Positions 49,773 through 62,167 of a stretch of 64,000 bases of DNA are shown piece after piece. Made by a program: the position numbers and the translations under genes. This DNA is from Glebionis coronaria (taxonomy: Eukaryota; Streptophyta; Magnoliopsida; Asterales; Asteraceae). Below the pieces are notes generated by a model, which saw nothing but the letters and a program-made list of their open reading frames with translations, was not told where the DNA came from and searched no databases. The first letter of the stretch is position 1. Every line of letters starts with the position of its first letter. Location: assembly GCA_025667525.1 (NCBI GenBank), contig JANFOE010000582.1:124001-188000 (forward strand), read 5' to 3'.

Positions 49773-51405
49773 TGATACTAGCGTTTTGTATGGGGTTCAG
49801 ATTTAAATCTCGGTATCTCCTCGAATGGATTACAGCTCAAAGTGGAAAGATTGTTCTTGGTGACAAATAGGGGGTTTGGATTTTCTATTCTACTAAAAGG
49901 ATTAAAAGCATAAAGTGATAAGAATAAGCTAAAAGCAATTAATTTAATAGCAATTAATAAAACTTGAATTAAAATTTAAGTATTAAAAAAGAAACAGTAA
50001 ATATCACTTAACTCTGATTCGAAATACTCAAAAGAAAATTGATTCGGAAGTTTCTACTTTACCCTTGATCCGGAAGTTTGGTTCGGAACTCTTCCGAATG
50101 AACCCTCTGGTTCGGAACTTCTTGATCCGGAACTCTTCCGGATGAACTCCTTGATTCGGAAGTCTTCCGAGTGAACTAGCTTGATTCAGAACTCTCTGAT
50201 TCGGAAGTCTTCCTTGATCCGGAACTTTTTGATACGGATGAACTCCTTGATTCGGAAGTCTTCCGAATGAACAACACTTGGTTCGGAAGTTTATTCGGAA
50301 GTTTATTCGGAACTTTTAAACAAAATTGATTCGGAACTTTTAAATAAAATTGATTCGGAACTTTTAAAGATTTTCATTCGGAACTTTAAAAATGAAACTG
50401 ATTCGGAACTTTTGAAAAACCATTCATTCAGAACTTTTAAAACCATTCATTCAGAACAAATTGATTCAGAACTTTTTAATACAAATTGATTCGGAACTTT
50501 TCACTAAGATGCTTCATTCGGAAGTTTTGTACTCATTCGGAACCTGGGAAAACTCAAGAACAGTAGGAGACAGAAAAACAGGGGAATTCGATTTCAAGCC
50601 AAAATCCACCAAGTGTTTAACCAAACTTAAACAAAACTAATGCCTAATCATCTACTAACCATAAACATCAAATCCCATCAATAAAAACATAAAACCCAAT
50701 AACTTTTAAAAATCGAAATCAACCAAATAAGAATTTTAACTTTGATTCAAAAAGATGAAGATGAACAAGATGAAATGAAGGATTAAATTGATAGATTAAT
50801 GTTTAAACAATCAAAAGACAAAGATTAAACTACAAGATGGGAAAAACAATAATCAAAATCACCAAACACCCTAATGGTGTTGGTGATGCCTACGAACAGA
50901 AAAAGAGAGAAAAAAGGAATGAAAAACTGAATGAAAAGTGTGAAGGGAATTCTTTATATAGGTGTTCTCTTTGGTTGGTGAGTGGGCTTTCTCCCGTTCT
51001 TCTTGTCTTCTCGTCTTTTCAGAAAAGTTGACGTTTTCGATTCTGATTCGGGATTTGTCGTCGATTAAATTCAACTCGTCTTTTAATTTCTTCGTTTAAT
51101 AGACTTGAGTTTCTTCGACATATGTAAATCTTCCATCTTTGGTCCTTTTCTTCGATAAATCTTTAAATAGGCCCAGTGACTTCAAATCTTTTGCATCTCT
51201 TGGACAATAGACTTCGTCTTGAGTCTTTTTCTTCCATAAAACCCGTGTAATCCCATGTTTTCTTCAATATTCATCCGGTTGGCTCTGAAAACACAATAAA
51301 CACAAAAACCACGCATAATTCCAAACAAATGATATTAAATACGTGTTTTGGTCTTGTTTTAGTAAGAAATAAGTGGTAAAAGGGTGGGTGTTTACACACC
51401 TATCA
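49773..51405 (-). repeat. 3' LTR of gypsy element B
   Basis: A 1,633-bp LTR bounded by TGATA...TATCA. On the minus strand a polypurine tract (AAGTGTAGGGGATT, 51406-51419) precedes it. The left flank is copia element 3 coding sequence. At 50040-50540 it carries many dispersed copies of GATTCGGAACTTTT and several compact hairpins. Its end is shared with the LTR piece at 1-328. Confidence 0.8.
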
Positions 51406-53371
51406 AATCCCCTACACTTAACAATTGCCAAGCCCTCATGCAATGCTTAGTGATAAAGCAATTGTTTTACACTTTTCTCATAATCAATCAACCTTGGCCT
51501 TATTAAAATTCTACCAAACAAAAATTAAAGTACTAAAAGAAATTAAAACTTCAAAGGAAACAAAAGGATAGAAAACCATTTTCACTTGAAAATAGCTACA
51601 TGGAAATAACTTGCAAAGAGATCAAGGACTTACATTAAGGCTTTGGTGCTGCGAAGATTTATCACCCTCAAGTTTCACGTTCCTAAAACTAAGCTTAAAA
51701 ACGAGATCATTGTTATTATAAGTTAGCAAATCAGACACTTACACACATGGCTTAATTATATGCTTAAACTCCCTTATTCCTAGGTGTATCTCTTATATTT
51801 TATTTTTGTCTTAGAATGATCACGAAGATGCATTTTTGGACTTATTTCGATAGTTTATTTAGGCTGAAAGCAAAGTTGGACGATTTGATCAATAGTTAGC
51901 TAAAGGACAAAATCTCTTAAAACTGCTTCTCGGGATATCAAAAAGTTCATATCTTGGCATAACTCGGTTCACGATTTGAGACCTTTCTCGGGCCGATATT
52001 TGGCATGTACTTCATACTTCATATCTTGAGAGACGTGCTTGAGATAATGGTCTTCTCATCGTTAATAGAGTTTCTTCACTTGGAGACTTTTGAGGGGTAC
52101 TCCAACCTTGTTGACCACGACTTCATGATTATTTCTTCAATCTCTAATTGGGATTTTGAGATACAACGATCCGCCTCCTTTTCGGACTTAGATCTATTTA
52201 TCCTCATACCTTTTTAGGGTCTTTTCGGATAGACTTCTCCATGATCTTTACGGGAGTTTATTGCTTTTCGTCGTGAGTCTTGATCCTTCATATTGATTTT
52301 GGGAATAATGCTTTTCACATCACCTTGGATCTTTAGCAATAAGATTGAATCCTCATGCCTTGTTAGGGCCTTTTCGGACTCGCCAATCTTCGCGCCCCGC
52401 TTCATAAGTTATGCCTTGGCTATGAACTCTTATCATTACCAAGCAAATTTTAAACGATCTTGGGCTAGAAGATAAGTAACTTTTCAAATCGTACGACCTT
52501 ACTTATTGCAGATAAATTATTAGCAAGTGATGGGAGAATAGGCAAATAATTACACCAAGTGAGCTTGTGCAAGAATACCGACTTATAATTGACTCTATCA
52601 TTTCTCGTTCTCCATAATTTAAAATCTCAAGTAATGAGACTCGTGGATGCTTAGCCTAATAAACCAATTAAGGTCTACATGGTTAAGGATACTAGCTAGA
52701 ATAAACTTGGATAAGTCTATTCGAGTTGAGTCAAAATAATCGTAACGGGCCTAATGTGTCAAAGACTTCAAAACTAGCTACACCACTTTATTAATATTTT
52801 TGACTTTATTTTGGGATATATACATATGAAAGCAACGATAAAAATTTAAAATTACGACTAAATGGCCAAAGTTAATAAAAAATTTGAAAAATGTTAAAAA
52901 AGATGATTTTCCGGTTAAATGAAGGCATTTTAATGGAAAAGTCCACTTAAAACTTTGATAGAAGTTCCCCTACACTTAATATAAACATTGTCCTCAATGT
53001 TTAAGCATGTGGGAAAAGTCTCCCCTACACTTATGACATTGTGCACGTTGGTTAAATCAAGTTAAGGAAGAGACGACTAAAGTGATCAATTTCAAATGTG
53101 AGTATGAAGAAAATTGAATCACGATAGTTGAGAGATAGAACCAGATTTCGGATAACACGGGAGCACGGTTCTTCAAAGGTTCCAAAAGTGCATTCATCCC
53201 TGTAATCACATCACCACACAAACACAAAGAACCTATAGAGGTCCCCCTACACTTAGGAGGGTAAACGGAAAAGGATAGATACTCGGGCTGCCTCCCGAGG
53301 AGCGCTTGTTTTTTATAACCGAGTCACGAGCCTGACTCGACCCAAAATTAGTTCATGGGAAACATGGTGAG
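51406..53371 (-). mobile_element. Gypsy element B: 3' internal non-coding region
   Basis: About 2 kb next to the LTR without a sustained reading frame. It contains four exact copies of CCCCTACACTTA (51409, 52967, 53022, 53244), the complement of the polypurine tract, and ends with GGGCTGCCTCCCGAGGAGCGC (in two parts, 53289-53309), a phrase common near the end of plant gypsy coding regions. At 53371 it is cut by element C. No 5' part is in the window. Confidence 0.65.
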
Positions 53372-56300
53372 TGTAACACCCCCAAATTTATACAACTCAA
53401 TACAGCGGAAGACTAGTTGGTGTTACGGGATAGCACATTACTCACATCATAGACAACGCATAAAAATCGCGTCGTTTAATAATAAAAGCATTTCCATTCA
53501 TAAATATCTAAGTTACATCGGTCCCAAGTCATATTATTTCATACAAAGTTTTACAAAATATTTTAATGGAAAATATCGTTTAAGTGCGGGCCATGACTTC
53601 TTGTCGTCTTCCCGAGAATTACCTTCAAGTACCTGAGATAAAACATGTTAAAAGAAAAGGGTCAGCAATAACGCCGAGTGAATTCATAGAGTTTAATAAA
53701 ATCCATCAATATAATATCAGTATAAAATTATTACTGAAAATCATTTTGTACAAATCATTTTAATGGGCCATAAAATAGCCAAAGTCATTTTATACAATTC
53801 TTCATCAAAATCATAATATAGACGTTTGCCTTAAAAATCATTATACGAGCCAATGTCGTAAACACATCATACAATACGTCTTATGACGTTGTATGAAAAT
53901 AAAAACCGTTATATGAATATGGTTATGAAAACCAAAACACGAACATAATATCAATAGTATGACCCTGTATTGCTAGTCAGGCAATACATCGTAATTCGGT
54001 GTGTCAAGTAGTATTTCGTTAGTTTGGATTATTATAAGCCGCATGACATTGTTACCTTACTAAACCAACAACGGGTAGCTAACCCGATACTCAATTTGCC
54101 CATCTAAAGTAGCTGTCGTCACAAAGGTCACGCTATGGAAATCTTCTCATACATAAATTCGCTTACCAATCAATGTGGCACGACGGGGATCAACCGTCAA
54201 GGCGCGAACTGGGGTGATCGTCCCCAAATAGTACTATTAAATGCATAAGCGTCTACCAAATCCCGGTAGTTCACAGTTCATGCTAATGGTACTTTTAGTG
54301 ACATAACCTAACTTTAATAATCCATTTAATTTCATCTATCCGGGTCCTTTAATCATTTATCGGGTCATACAATCGGGTCATTCAATCATTCGGGTCCAAA
54401 ATCAATAAACAAGCAATCGGGACAGATGGTGTCCTATTTTATAAAAACTAACATGTCATCTCCCTCGCGGGTTTATAAAAAATTTCATAAAAACATTTAA
54501 AAGATGCGAGGCTATGAACTCACGTTGATGTAGGAAGACTGGTTATCGGCAATTCGGACGTACGGTACGTGCTTCAATCACGGAAACCTAGACAAATAAT
54601 ACTCTTCTTAGACTCATGTCCACTGACTTTATAAAAATAACAATTAAGTATACATATGATGATTACATATATATGATGATCAAGTGGGTTTACATATTCT
54701 CATTTACTCATTTTTGTGTTATGTGTCGATAACTTTTATACTAGTTTTCTAGTTTTACCTATTTACGTGTTTTAGGTCCAATAAGCCTATTATAAGTTTA
54801 TTAACTTGTATTAATCCATTTCATACTTTTATTATCAGTATTTACATTTTACATGTTGGGCCCAAATGGGTTAAGCCCAATAAATAAGTTTATAAGTGTT
54901 TTAGTCCATTTTGTTGTATTATTAGTCCAGTAACGTTAACTTAGCCCGTTAATGTCCGTATGTTATATAGTTCGGGTTTTATCGGTTTTTACTTGTTATA
55001 TATGTTTCTATATCAGTATATGATTTTATAAAAGTTTACATTAGACGGGTCCAACCATCTAAGTTTTATTTAACAAAAACGTTAATTTTTACGGTAATAG
55101 CCGAGAAAGTCGTAAGAATCATGTTTATAGTTTTATAACTTATAAAACTTATCAAACTACCATTTTTATAAAATGCCCATTTATTTATCCTTATACATAT
55201 TTATATAAATGTATTATATGAGTTAGTGGGTTTTAATTCACATTTTATACTATTTTTATTTGAGTGCTTATATAATACTATTATACTTTAATTTCTAAAA
55301 TCTGATTTTTATTTTCATGTTCACCAAAACTGTCATACCTAGAGTTCTATATGGAGATAGAAGCTCAAATTTTTATTACATAAACTAAATGATATGTGCT
55401 CCATTTAACTCTCCTATAGCTACTATTGAATCAGCCTCTAAGTATTTTCTAAAAATCGTCCAAAACAGTGAACTCAGATTTGTACTCTAAACTTGTTTTG
55501 ATCATATCTCACTCATCCTAATGATTCCATTCCATGACCAACTCTCACATGTGTACAAGACATATTACTTACTGTATATCCATTAATCTATGCCATTTCT
55601 ATCAGTTCATCATATGATTATTTACTGTTTTATACAGCCAACAATTTAAACAAGATTTTAGCCTTGTTTCTTATAGTTTTTCATCTTTTTAAGCATGTTT
55701 ATCAACACCAAATCCCCACACAATATTTTTAATCATCATTCATCATCATATACATATACATAAGTAAAAGAAATACAAGATTACATAATCAAAAATAACA
55801 AGAGGATGAGGAGAACAATCTTTATACCACCATGATGATGTAGGTTGTGATCAAAACATGGATTTTGATGGAGAAACTTGTGAATAACCAAGACCATCTT
55901 CAAGACCACCATTATTCATGAACACCTTGTGGAAAATCAGCCCCAAGACTCTATGGAAACTCCTCCTTGGATGTTATAATCACCACCAATCAATAGGGTT
56001 TCAAAAGGGCTTCAAGGTTTCTTCATTATATGTGTAGATAACACATAGTTTATGGCTAGAAATGATCAAAATTTGATCAAAATGGCATTTTAGAGAGAGA
56101 GAGTGGACGAAATTAGGGAGAGAAGGAGAGAGTGGTTTGCATGTATGAGTTTTGGAGAAGTGGTTTTGTGTGTGTAGTTTTGAGGTGGAGTAGTTGTAAG
56201 CTTAGCTTACATGTGAAGCTAGTTACAAGTGTTAAGACTTGTTGGTTAAGCTTGACACCTCATGGGATGAGGTGTTGCATCCTTGGCCATCCCATATGTT

Positions 56301-56838
56301 AGTGGGGTGGGATAAACTTGTTTTGTCCCATCCCGCTAATTTATGGGTATTCCTCGATTCTAGTTTCCTCGATTTGCGTGCCCTCGGGTCGTTTTACGAA
56401 AAACGTTTTTATAAATTATGAATCAACGGCACAAAACAAATATAATAAAAATTGTCTCATCAAAAACGGAGTTCAAAAACGTAAATACATAATCCCAAGG
56501 TTTCCGGTTTAATCGTAAAGGACGTTAAATTATAATCGTAAGTCCTAATATCTTCTCGTAAATTTGTGAGTTTATGAACCATCACAAATGTAAAATCTCA
56601 AAATAATATTCACGGACAAATTTATTTCCTGAAATGTCGGACTGTCACCAAAGACGGTGTATGTAAACGTAAGCACGTAACGTAGAATCCTCCGGTTTAG
56701 ACGTAGTCGATGCTACTTCAAGACGTAAATCCAAATTTCTTCCCAAAAAATAAGTGAGTTCATAATATAACATTAAAATAATGTTTTTAAATAACACTTG
56801 AGAATAAAATATCAACCATAAATTGACGGATTGTCACA
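53372..56838 (-). repeat. 3' LTR of gypsy element C (3,467 bp)
   Basis: Bounded by TGTAACACCCCC...TTGTCACA. On the minus strand the tract TTAGGGGTAAATGC precedes it. Its first 1,833 bases align with 62168-64000; I counted by eye seven substitutions and one single-base indel. The left flank is GTGAG (53367-53371). The small open frames in it are not genes. Confidence 0.9.
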
Positions 56839-59800
56839 GCATTTACCCCTAAACAGGATCTTTGTCCTCAAAGATCATCTTATCTTACTACTCCCTTCTT
56901 ATAGAGTTAAAGCCATGTGGGTATTTCCTCCACATTCGGTCTTTCCTCACAAGTGTAATTTCATTACAATACGCGAGTTTCATCAAACATAACTACAGGA
57001 ATACGATCAGGCTTAATGTTGACTTACTTTCTCTATCCATGATGTTCACGGGTTTTTGATGAATGCAACTTTTCGCCGATCTAAACTTCATTAAGGAATA
57101 GTCAGATTTTCACTTGATAGGCATTTTATCAAGTTCGATATATGAAACATAATTCACGCAGTCCTTGAAGTCATAGGGTAGATCCAGCTTATATGCCTTT
57201 CAAACCAACTTTTACATCATCTCAATGGTCCCATACAACGGGGACTTATTTCCCATGATCTTTCAGATCATCTATTCATTTTTCTAAGGTGAAAATTTTT
57301 GGCATCACTTCGCTACCCATTCTGCACTTTAGGATCTACATTTCATATTCACATAACCTCCTGCCTACTACAGGCAGTCAATAATCAGATCCTAATTTAC
57401 ACAATCATTTCAGGTTTCACGGGTCGGGTATTTTGCAAGGTTAGGTTCGCCATCATAGGAAACCTTAAACCTAAAAGACATGTCCAACTCACAATGGGTG
57501 TATGTCGGGTGTCTTCATCCCAACTCCTGCTTACAGATGCTCTAATATACAAGATTCGATCTTGATCCTAATACGATAATTATCAAGGATAATCTCTCCA
57601 AAGGAAAACGATTTTACAGTTTATTACCAAAGGTAAATCATTCAAACATAGAACAACACTTATAGTATTTTGTATCGTTACTTTACCTCGTCCCTTCGAT
57701 TGGGGTGGTACACAGTACTCTCATCAAGATTCGTTCTCAATGACTTCTGAGCAAATCTCTAGAAATTCGATGCGAAGCGAGGATCTTGGTAGAGATGATC
57801 GATACAGGTACACCATGTTTACACAACTCCTTTAAATACAAAGAGTCAATTTCTTCATCAAGAATTTATCATTAACGAGAATGATATTAGCAGATTTGGT
57901 CAGTCTGTCGACGATGACCCAAATTAATTCAAATTCAGATAATGACCTTTGCAATAGTTAGACGTTTACTAATGTATGAGGCGATTTCTGCCTTCATAAT
58001 TGCATCAGTACAACTTCTTCAGATGAGATACATTAAATTAGAAATGACAGGAATAGAATACTTATACTCACAAGATTCCAACATAACTATATCTCACAAT
58101 CCTCCATATTTAGACAATCGCAAGTGGTCTTTTAATCATTTAGCGTCATCGGCTTCTTAATTCTAATGGTTCACATTAGCCGCGAACCCGTTTTATTATC
58201 TATATTATCCTTCTTACAAACATTAGTTATTTTTAAATTGTTCGGCAATTTATTTTGCACATTCATTATTAAGGAACACATCCTAATTGATTCTTTATCC
58301 TTTTCTACATAATGTGTCAGTAATTACGTTCACCTTTCTTCATATTTTCTAAGTTTTAGTTTCATCTCAACTATTATTTTTATCTGTTTTACTCATTCCG
58401 ACGTCTAAAGCGTCGATAATTATTACAATTAATTAAATAATAATTATTAAATTTTTATGAAACGTAAACGTAAAAATTTTAAATTTCTTAGTTCGACCAA
58501 TTATATAAAATGTTCAAAATAAATTTGAATTTAATTAACAAGATTTTTGTTGATTTATCGAAAATATTTAATAAGATCCGTAAATGTTCGAAAAACCTTC
58601 GTTTATTCTTTGGTAAAAAAAAATTTCGTTGTTGAAAAGCAAAAATTGTCGTTTCAACTTTCAAGTCATAAGTTATATAGTTTCCTCAATTCTTCTTAAG
58701 TTGTCTAGAAGTATACACAAACATTTACCCCTAAACAGGAGTTTAGTTAAATGATTTGTGTATAAGGGAATAATCCCTTAAAAATCCTTTGTTAAAACAT
58801 TTGTCAAGACATATTTCCATTTTTTTTTGTAAAACCCAAAGTCTTAAAAGGGCTCTAAATTTAATGAAGAGTCAATATGGATTCCGTTTTCTATTAATCG
58901 CACAGTAAAATAATGTAAAGAATTAAGTCTTTAATCATATGTTAAATATTTAAGGTACAAGTTTTTATTGTTCGGCCAATTCAGGGCAATCTATAATTAA
59001 TTATTAACTCATTTTTATTCTTATAAACAAATAGATGGTTCTTAATGATCACAAGCATTAATTTATCAAATTACAGCCTACACACGTGATTCACCAAATT
59101 TATGAATGCTACATGTGTATTAGTCAATCCAAACGTCATCACGTGAAACTCAAAATGTTCATTACAAGTTCTGGATGTAGTGATTGGAATAGATAATCTT
59201 TTTTGCAGATGTGAAGTGAATGATAACCATGCCATGGATCAAATCTTTAAAACATACGCTAGAACCTTGTAAATGATCGAACAAATCTTCCATTTCGAGT
59301 CATGGATATCGTTTTCGATTGTCAATTTATTCAGTTCACAGTAATCTATAAATATAAGGAATGATAACACCATAGCTCTTCATGATGACGAGCTTGGTGG
59401 AATAAAATCTTCTCCGACAACTCTCTCAGTTGTACGGTAATTCCTTTAATTCAGATGGTGCTGACGTACAGTGCACACGCCACAGGTGCAACACCGAGAA
59501 TATAATCAAATACCAAATTCAACTTGCCTTAATGGCGAAAGTCTAAGTAATTCATCAACAAATACCTACTAAAGTTTCAGATAACATAAACATCTTTTAA
59601 TACATTTATACTAGGTTCTTCCTAGATTATAATATCTATGACTAATTCACAACCATTCATGGTAAAATTTCAAGTCATCCATCAAGAATTATTTAGATTA
59701 CTTTTGATAATCAACATCTTATCATTTAGGGGAATTCAATTCGAGTTCCCATCAATTAAGACAATACCGTCATGTCATAATCAATCAATCCATTCTACTG

Positions 59801-62151
59801 GCACTATCAACTTTCCAGTTTCATTGCCGTCGATAAGATGTGAACTTCTCAAAAGACTAATAATAACTCATAATCCATCACAAGTTCAAGGGTATCAAGA
59901 GACATAACTAACCTTAAGAGAGTAAGGTCAACGCATAATCTACGCGATAGAATTTCAAATCAGATACAGACGAAAACATTTAACGAATATGAATATATCC
60001 CATGTTTTCATAATTTGAGTACGCATTCGAAAGCTCCTCGGATCGTTACCCAGGTCATTCAAATGAAATCAAATCATAATAAATGATAATAACGTCAATA
60101 CATCCAGTCGGGTATCAACACTCGGTAATCAGATACTTTTCCTAAGAATCTCACTACGGGAGAATTGGACAAGAAGGAAATATCAATTGTCAAATAAGAC
60201 AAATTCCACAGATGAGTAAATTCGACTCAGAAGAATAGATGCTACAGGCACATATGTAGGTGTCCCTAACACTATGTCCTTCTTTTTCACTTCTTGCAGA
60301 TCTCATAAAATTTAATCTTTCACAATCTTCAAAGAAAATGTAGTGTTTATTCATTAGTTTTATGGTGACTACTAATTAGTCTTGCATGGTTCATTCCAAA
60401 TTGTATGTAGGCGCGCAACTATATACAATTTCAAGATTAACGATGCAATACTCAGTTCGTCAAAATTTTATCATGATGTTTATAATAAAAACATTTTCAT
60501 GCTTAATTCTTAAATAAGAATCAAAAATAAATTCACAAAGATTTTCTTTGTTATGAAAATAATTAAGTTTTCCAAGGTGTTTTATAAACAACTTCATTTC
60601 GATAACGATTATTTATAAGTCTCACTTTAAATAATCCGTATGGTGATGAAAATTCAATTTCTCTCAAGGGATATTGTTTTATCTTTTAAAAACAATGAGT
60701 GATCTGCAAAAGAGTGATGAAAATCCGTTCACCAAGAACTAACTACAATATGATAGGAAATGAGCTTAGCCAATTAATCATGAGGTTCATGAACTCGATG
60801 GCACTCAAAAAGAATAATCCACAACGTAACTCATATCGAGATGAGTGCTTGTTCAATGGTTGCGTCACTAATGCGAGCATTAGGATGAAGCAATAAAAGA
60901 TAGATATCATCGATACATGTAGAATTTAGCAATCAAAGGTAGTCTTTTCATTAATCACAAACAAGTCAAATTGTACCGTAACACATTATGTGTCACTATG
61001 TCATACAATTCCAAAATCTCATCCTACCAACTGATGTCTCAGTTAAGTTAGGGATTATTTTTAAAAGATACCACAATGAATACTAATCTACAAGAGTCAT
61101 TAGATGTTCCACATGTCCCGAAAGATCCATCGGTCTCAATTCAGAAGAAGATTTCTTCAATTTATTTATTGGACACTGGGCATCCTCGTTAGTGGACAAT
61201 GGCCTAGGAACAACACTTAACACGAATCAACAATCAATTAAAACCTTATAATTCAATCAAAGAACTTAACGACTTCCTCTTAACAATCTCATATTCCATA
61301 CGGGTTAAATTTTTCTTTATTCAAGTTTTAACCAATTTTATACTCAATTCGATATCCTACCTCATTCTCCAATACTTTCAACCTTATTCTTATACCTTCA
61401 AAGTGAAATAAAAGCTCGATAAGAACAACACTTAATTTTCAATCCTATAGCTCTTACAACAACAATTATCAAATGAGTCACTAGTATAAAATGACTCGAT
61501 CATTCAATTAGACTTCTCGGAAAGGTAGTAGTGGCATGAGGCTTTTGGGTAATGCTTCCAATGACAGCCTCAAGTGCAACATTCACCCTTTCGATTTCAA
61601 ATTTAAGAATTGGGTGACAACGATTCAGATGACATCTTTCTAGGTGGTAACATTTTGTCAAACTCCACTCTATAAGGAAAGATCGTCATGACATCGATAT
61701 CATCTTAATCTCGCTAATTGTTCTTTAATATCACAATCAACTAATATCTACATTTCTACGAATATCAACCATTTGTTGGGATCATAAATATCCAGAACTT
61801 GGTTTAGATCTAGGATAGCTAGAATTCCTACGATAATAGCTTCGATTAATTTACTAGGGGATTTAGGGTTCCTTGTGACAATCTACGTCGTATAAATTCC
61901 TCGTATAAATATCAAAATAATCATCAAACAATCATGTAATCAAATTACATCTTATATATATATAATCCAAGTTATATATATATTAAAATAACACTTCTCA
62001 GTCTGGCCTTGTCGGTAACTCGGGAATTCTTCGGCACCGTTATAGTCAAAAGATTTTTAGACATTTTTAGAAAAATGTTTATAGTTAAAAGATTTTGAAA
62101 TGTTTTATTCAAAACCTTGGTTTTAAAAAATCTTTCGTTCTCTATAACGAG
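56839..62151 (-). pseudogene. Gypsy element C: heavily decayed gag-pol
   Basis: No long frame survives, but degraded Ty3/gypsy motifs are readable on the minus strand in the right order. Reverse transcriptase (about 59000-59440) reads FIDYCELNKLTIEND, then WHGYHSLHI, HFEFHVMTFGLTNT, and a catalytic motif reading VIIKNHLFVYK where VFIDDILIYSK is expected, so both catalytic Asp codons are lost. Integrase (about 57690-57935) reads IWVIVDRLTKSAN, LYLKELCKHGVPVSIIS, DPRFASNF and YHPQSKG across frameshifts. Next to the polypurine tract is FEDKDPV. Gag at 60000-62000 is barely recognisable. The element must rely on enzymes made elsewhere. Confidence 0.8.
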
Positions 62152-62165
62152 AGCTCTGGTACCAA
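62152..62165 (-). promoter_or_regulatory. Primer binding site of gypsy element C
   Basis: The minus strand reads TGGTACCAGAGCTC, one change from the common TGGTATCAGAGC, three bases or fewer from the LTR at 62168. Confidence 0.8.
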
Positions 62166-62167
62166 AC

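Noticed and set aside
59638..59907. Plus-strand frames in the interior of element C (also 57299-57565, 60699-60896)
   Set aside because: The minus strand here reads degraded gypsy pol; these are antisense shadows.
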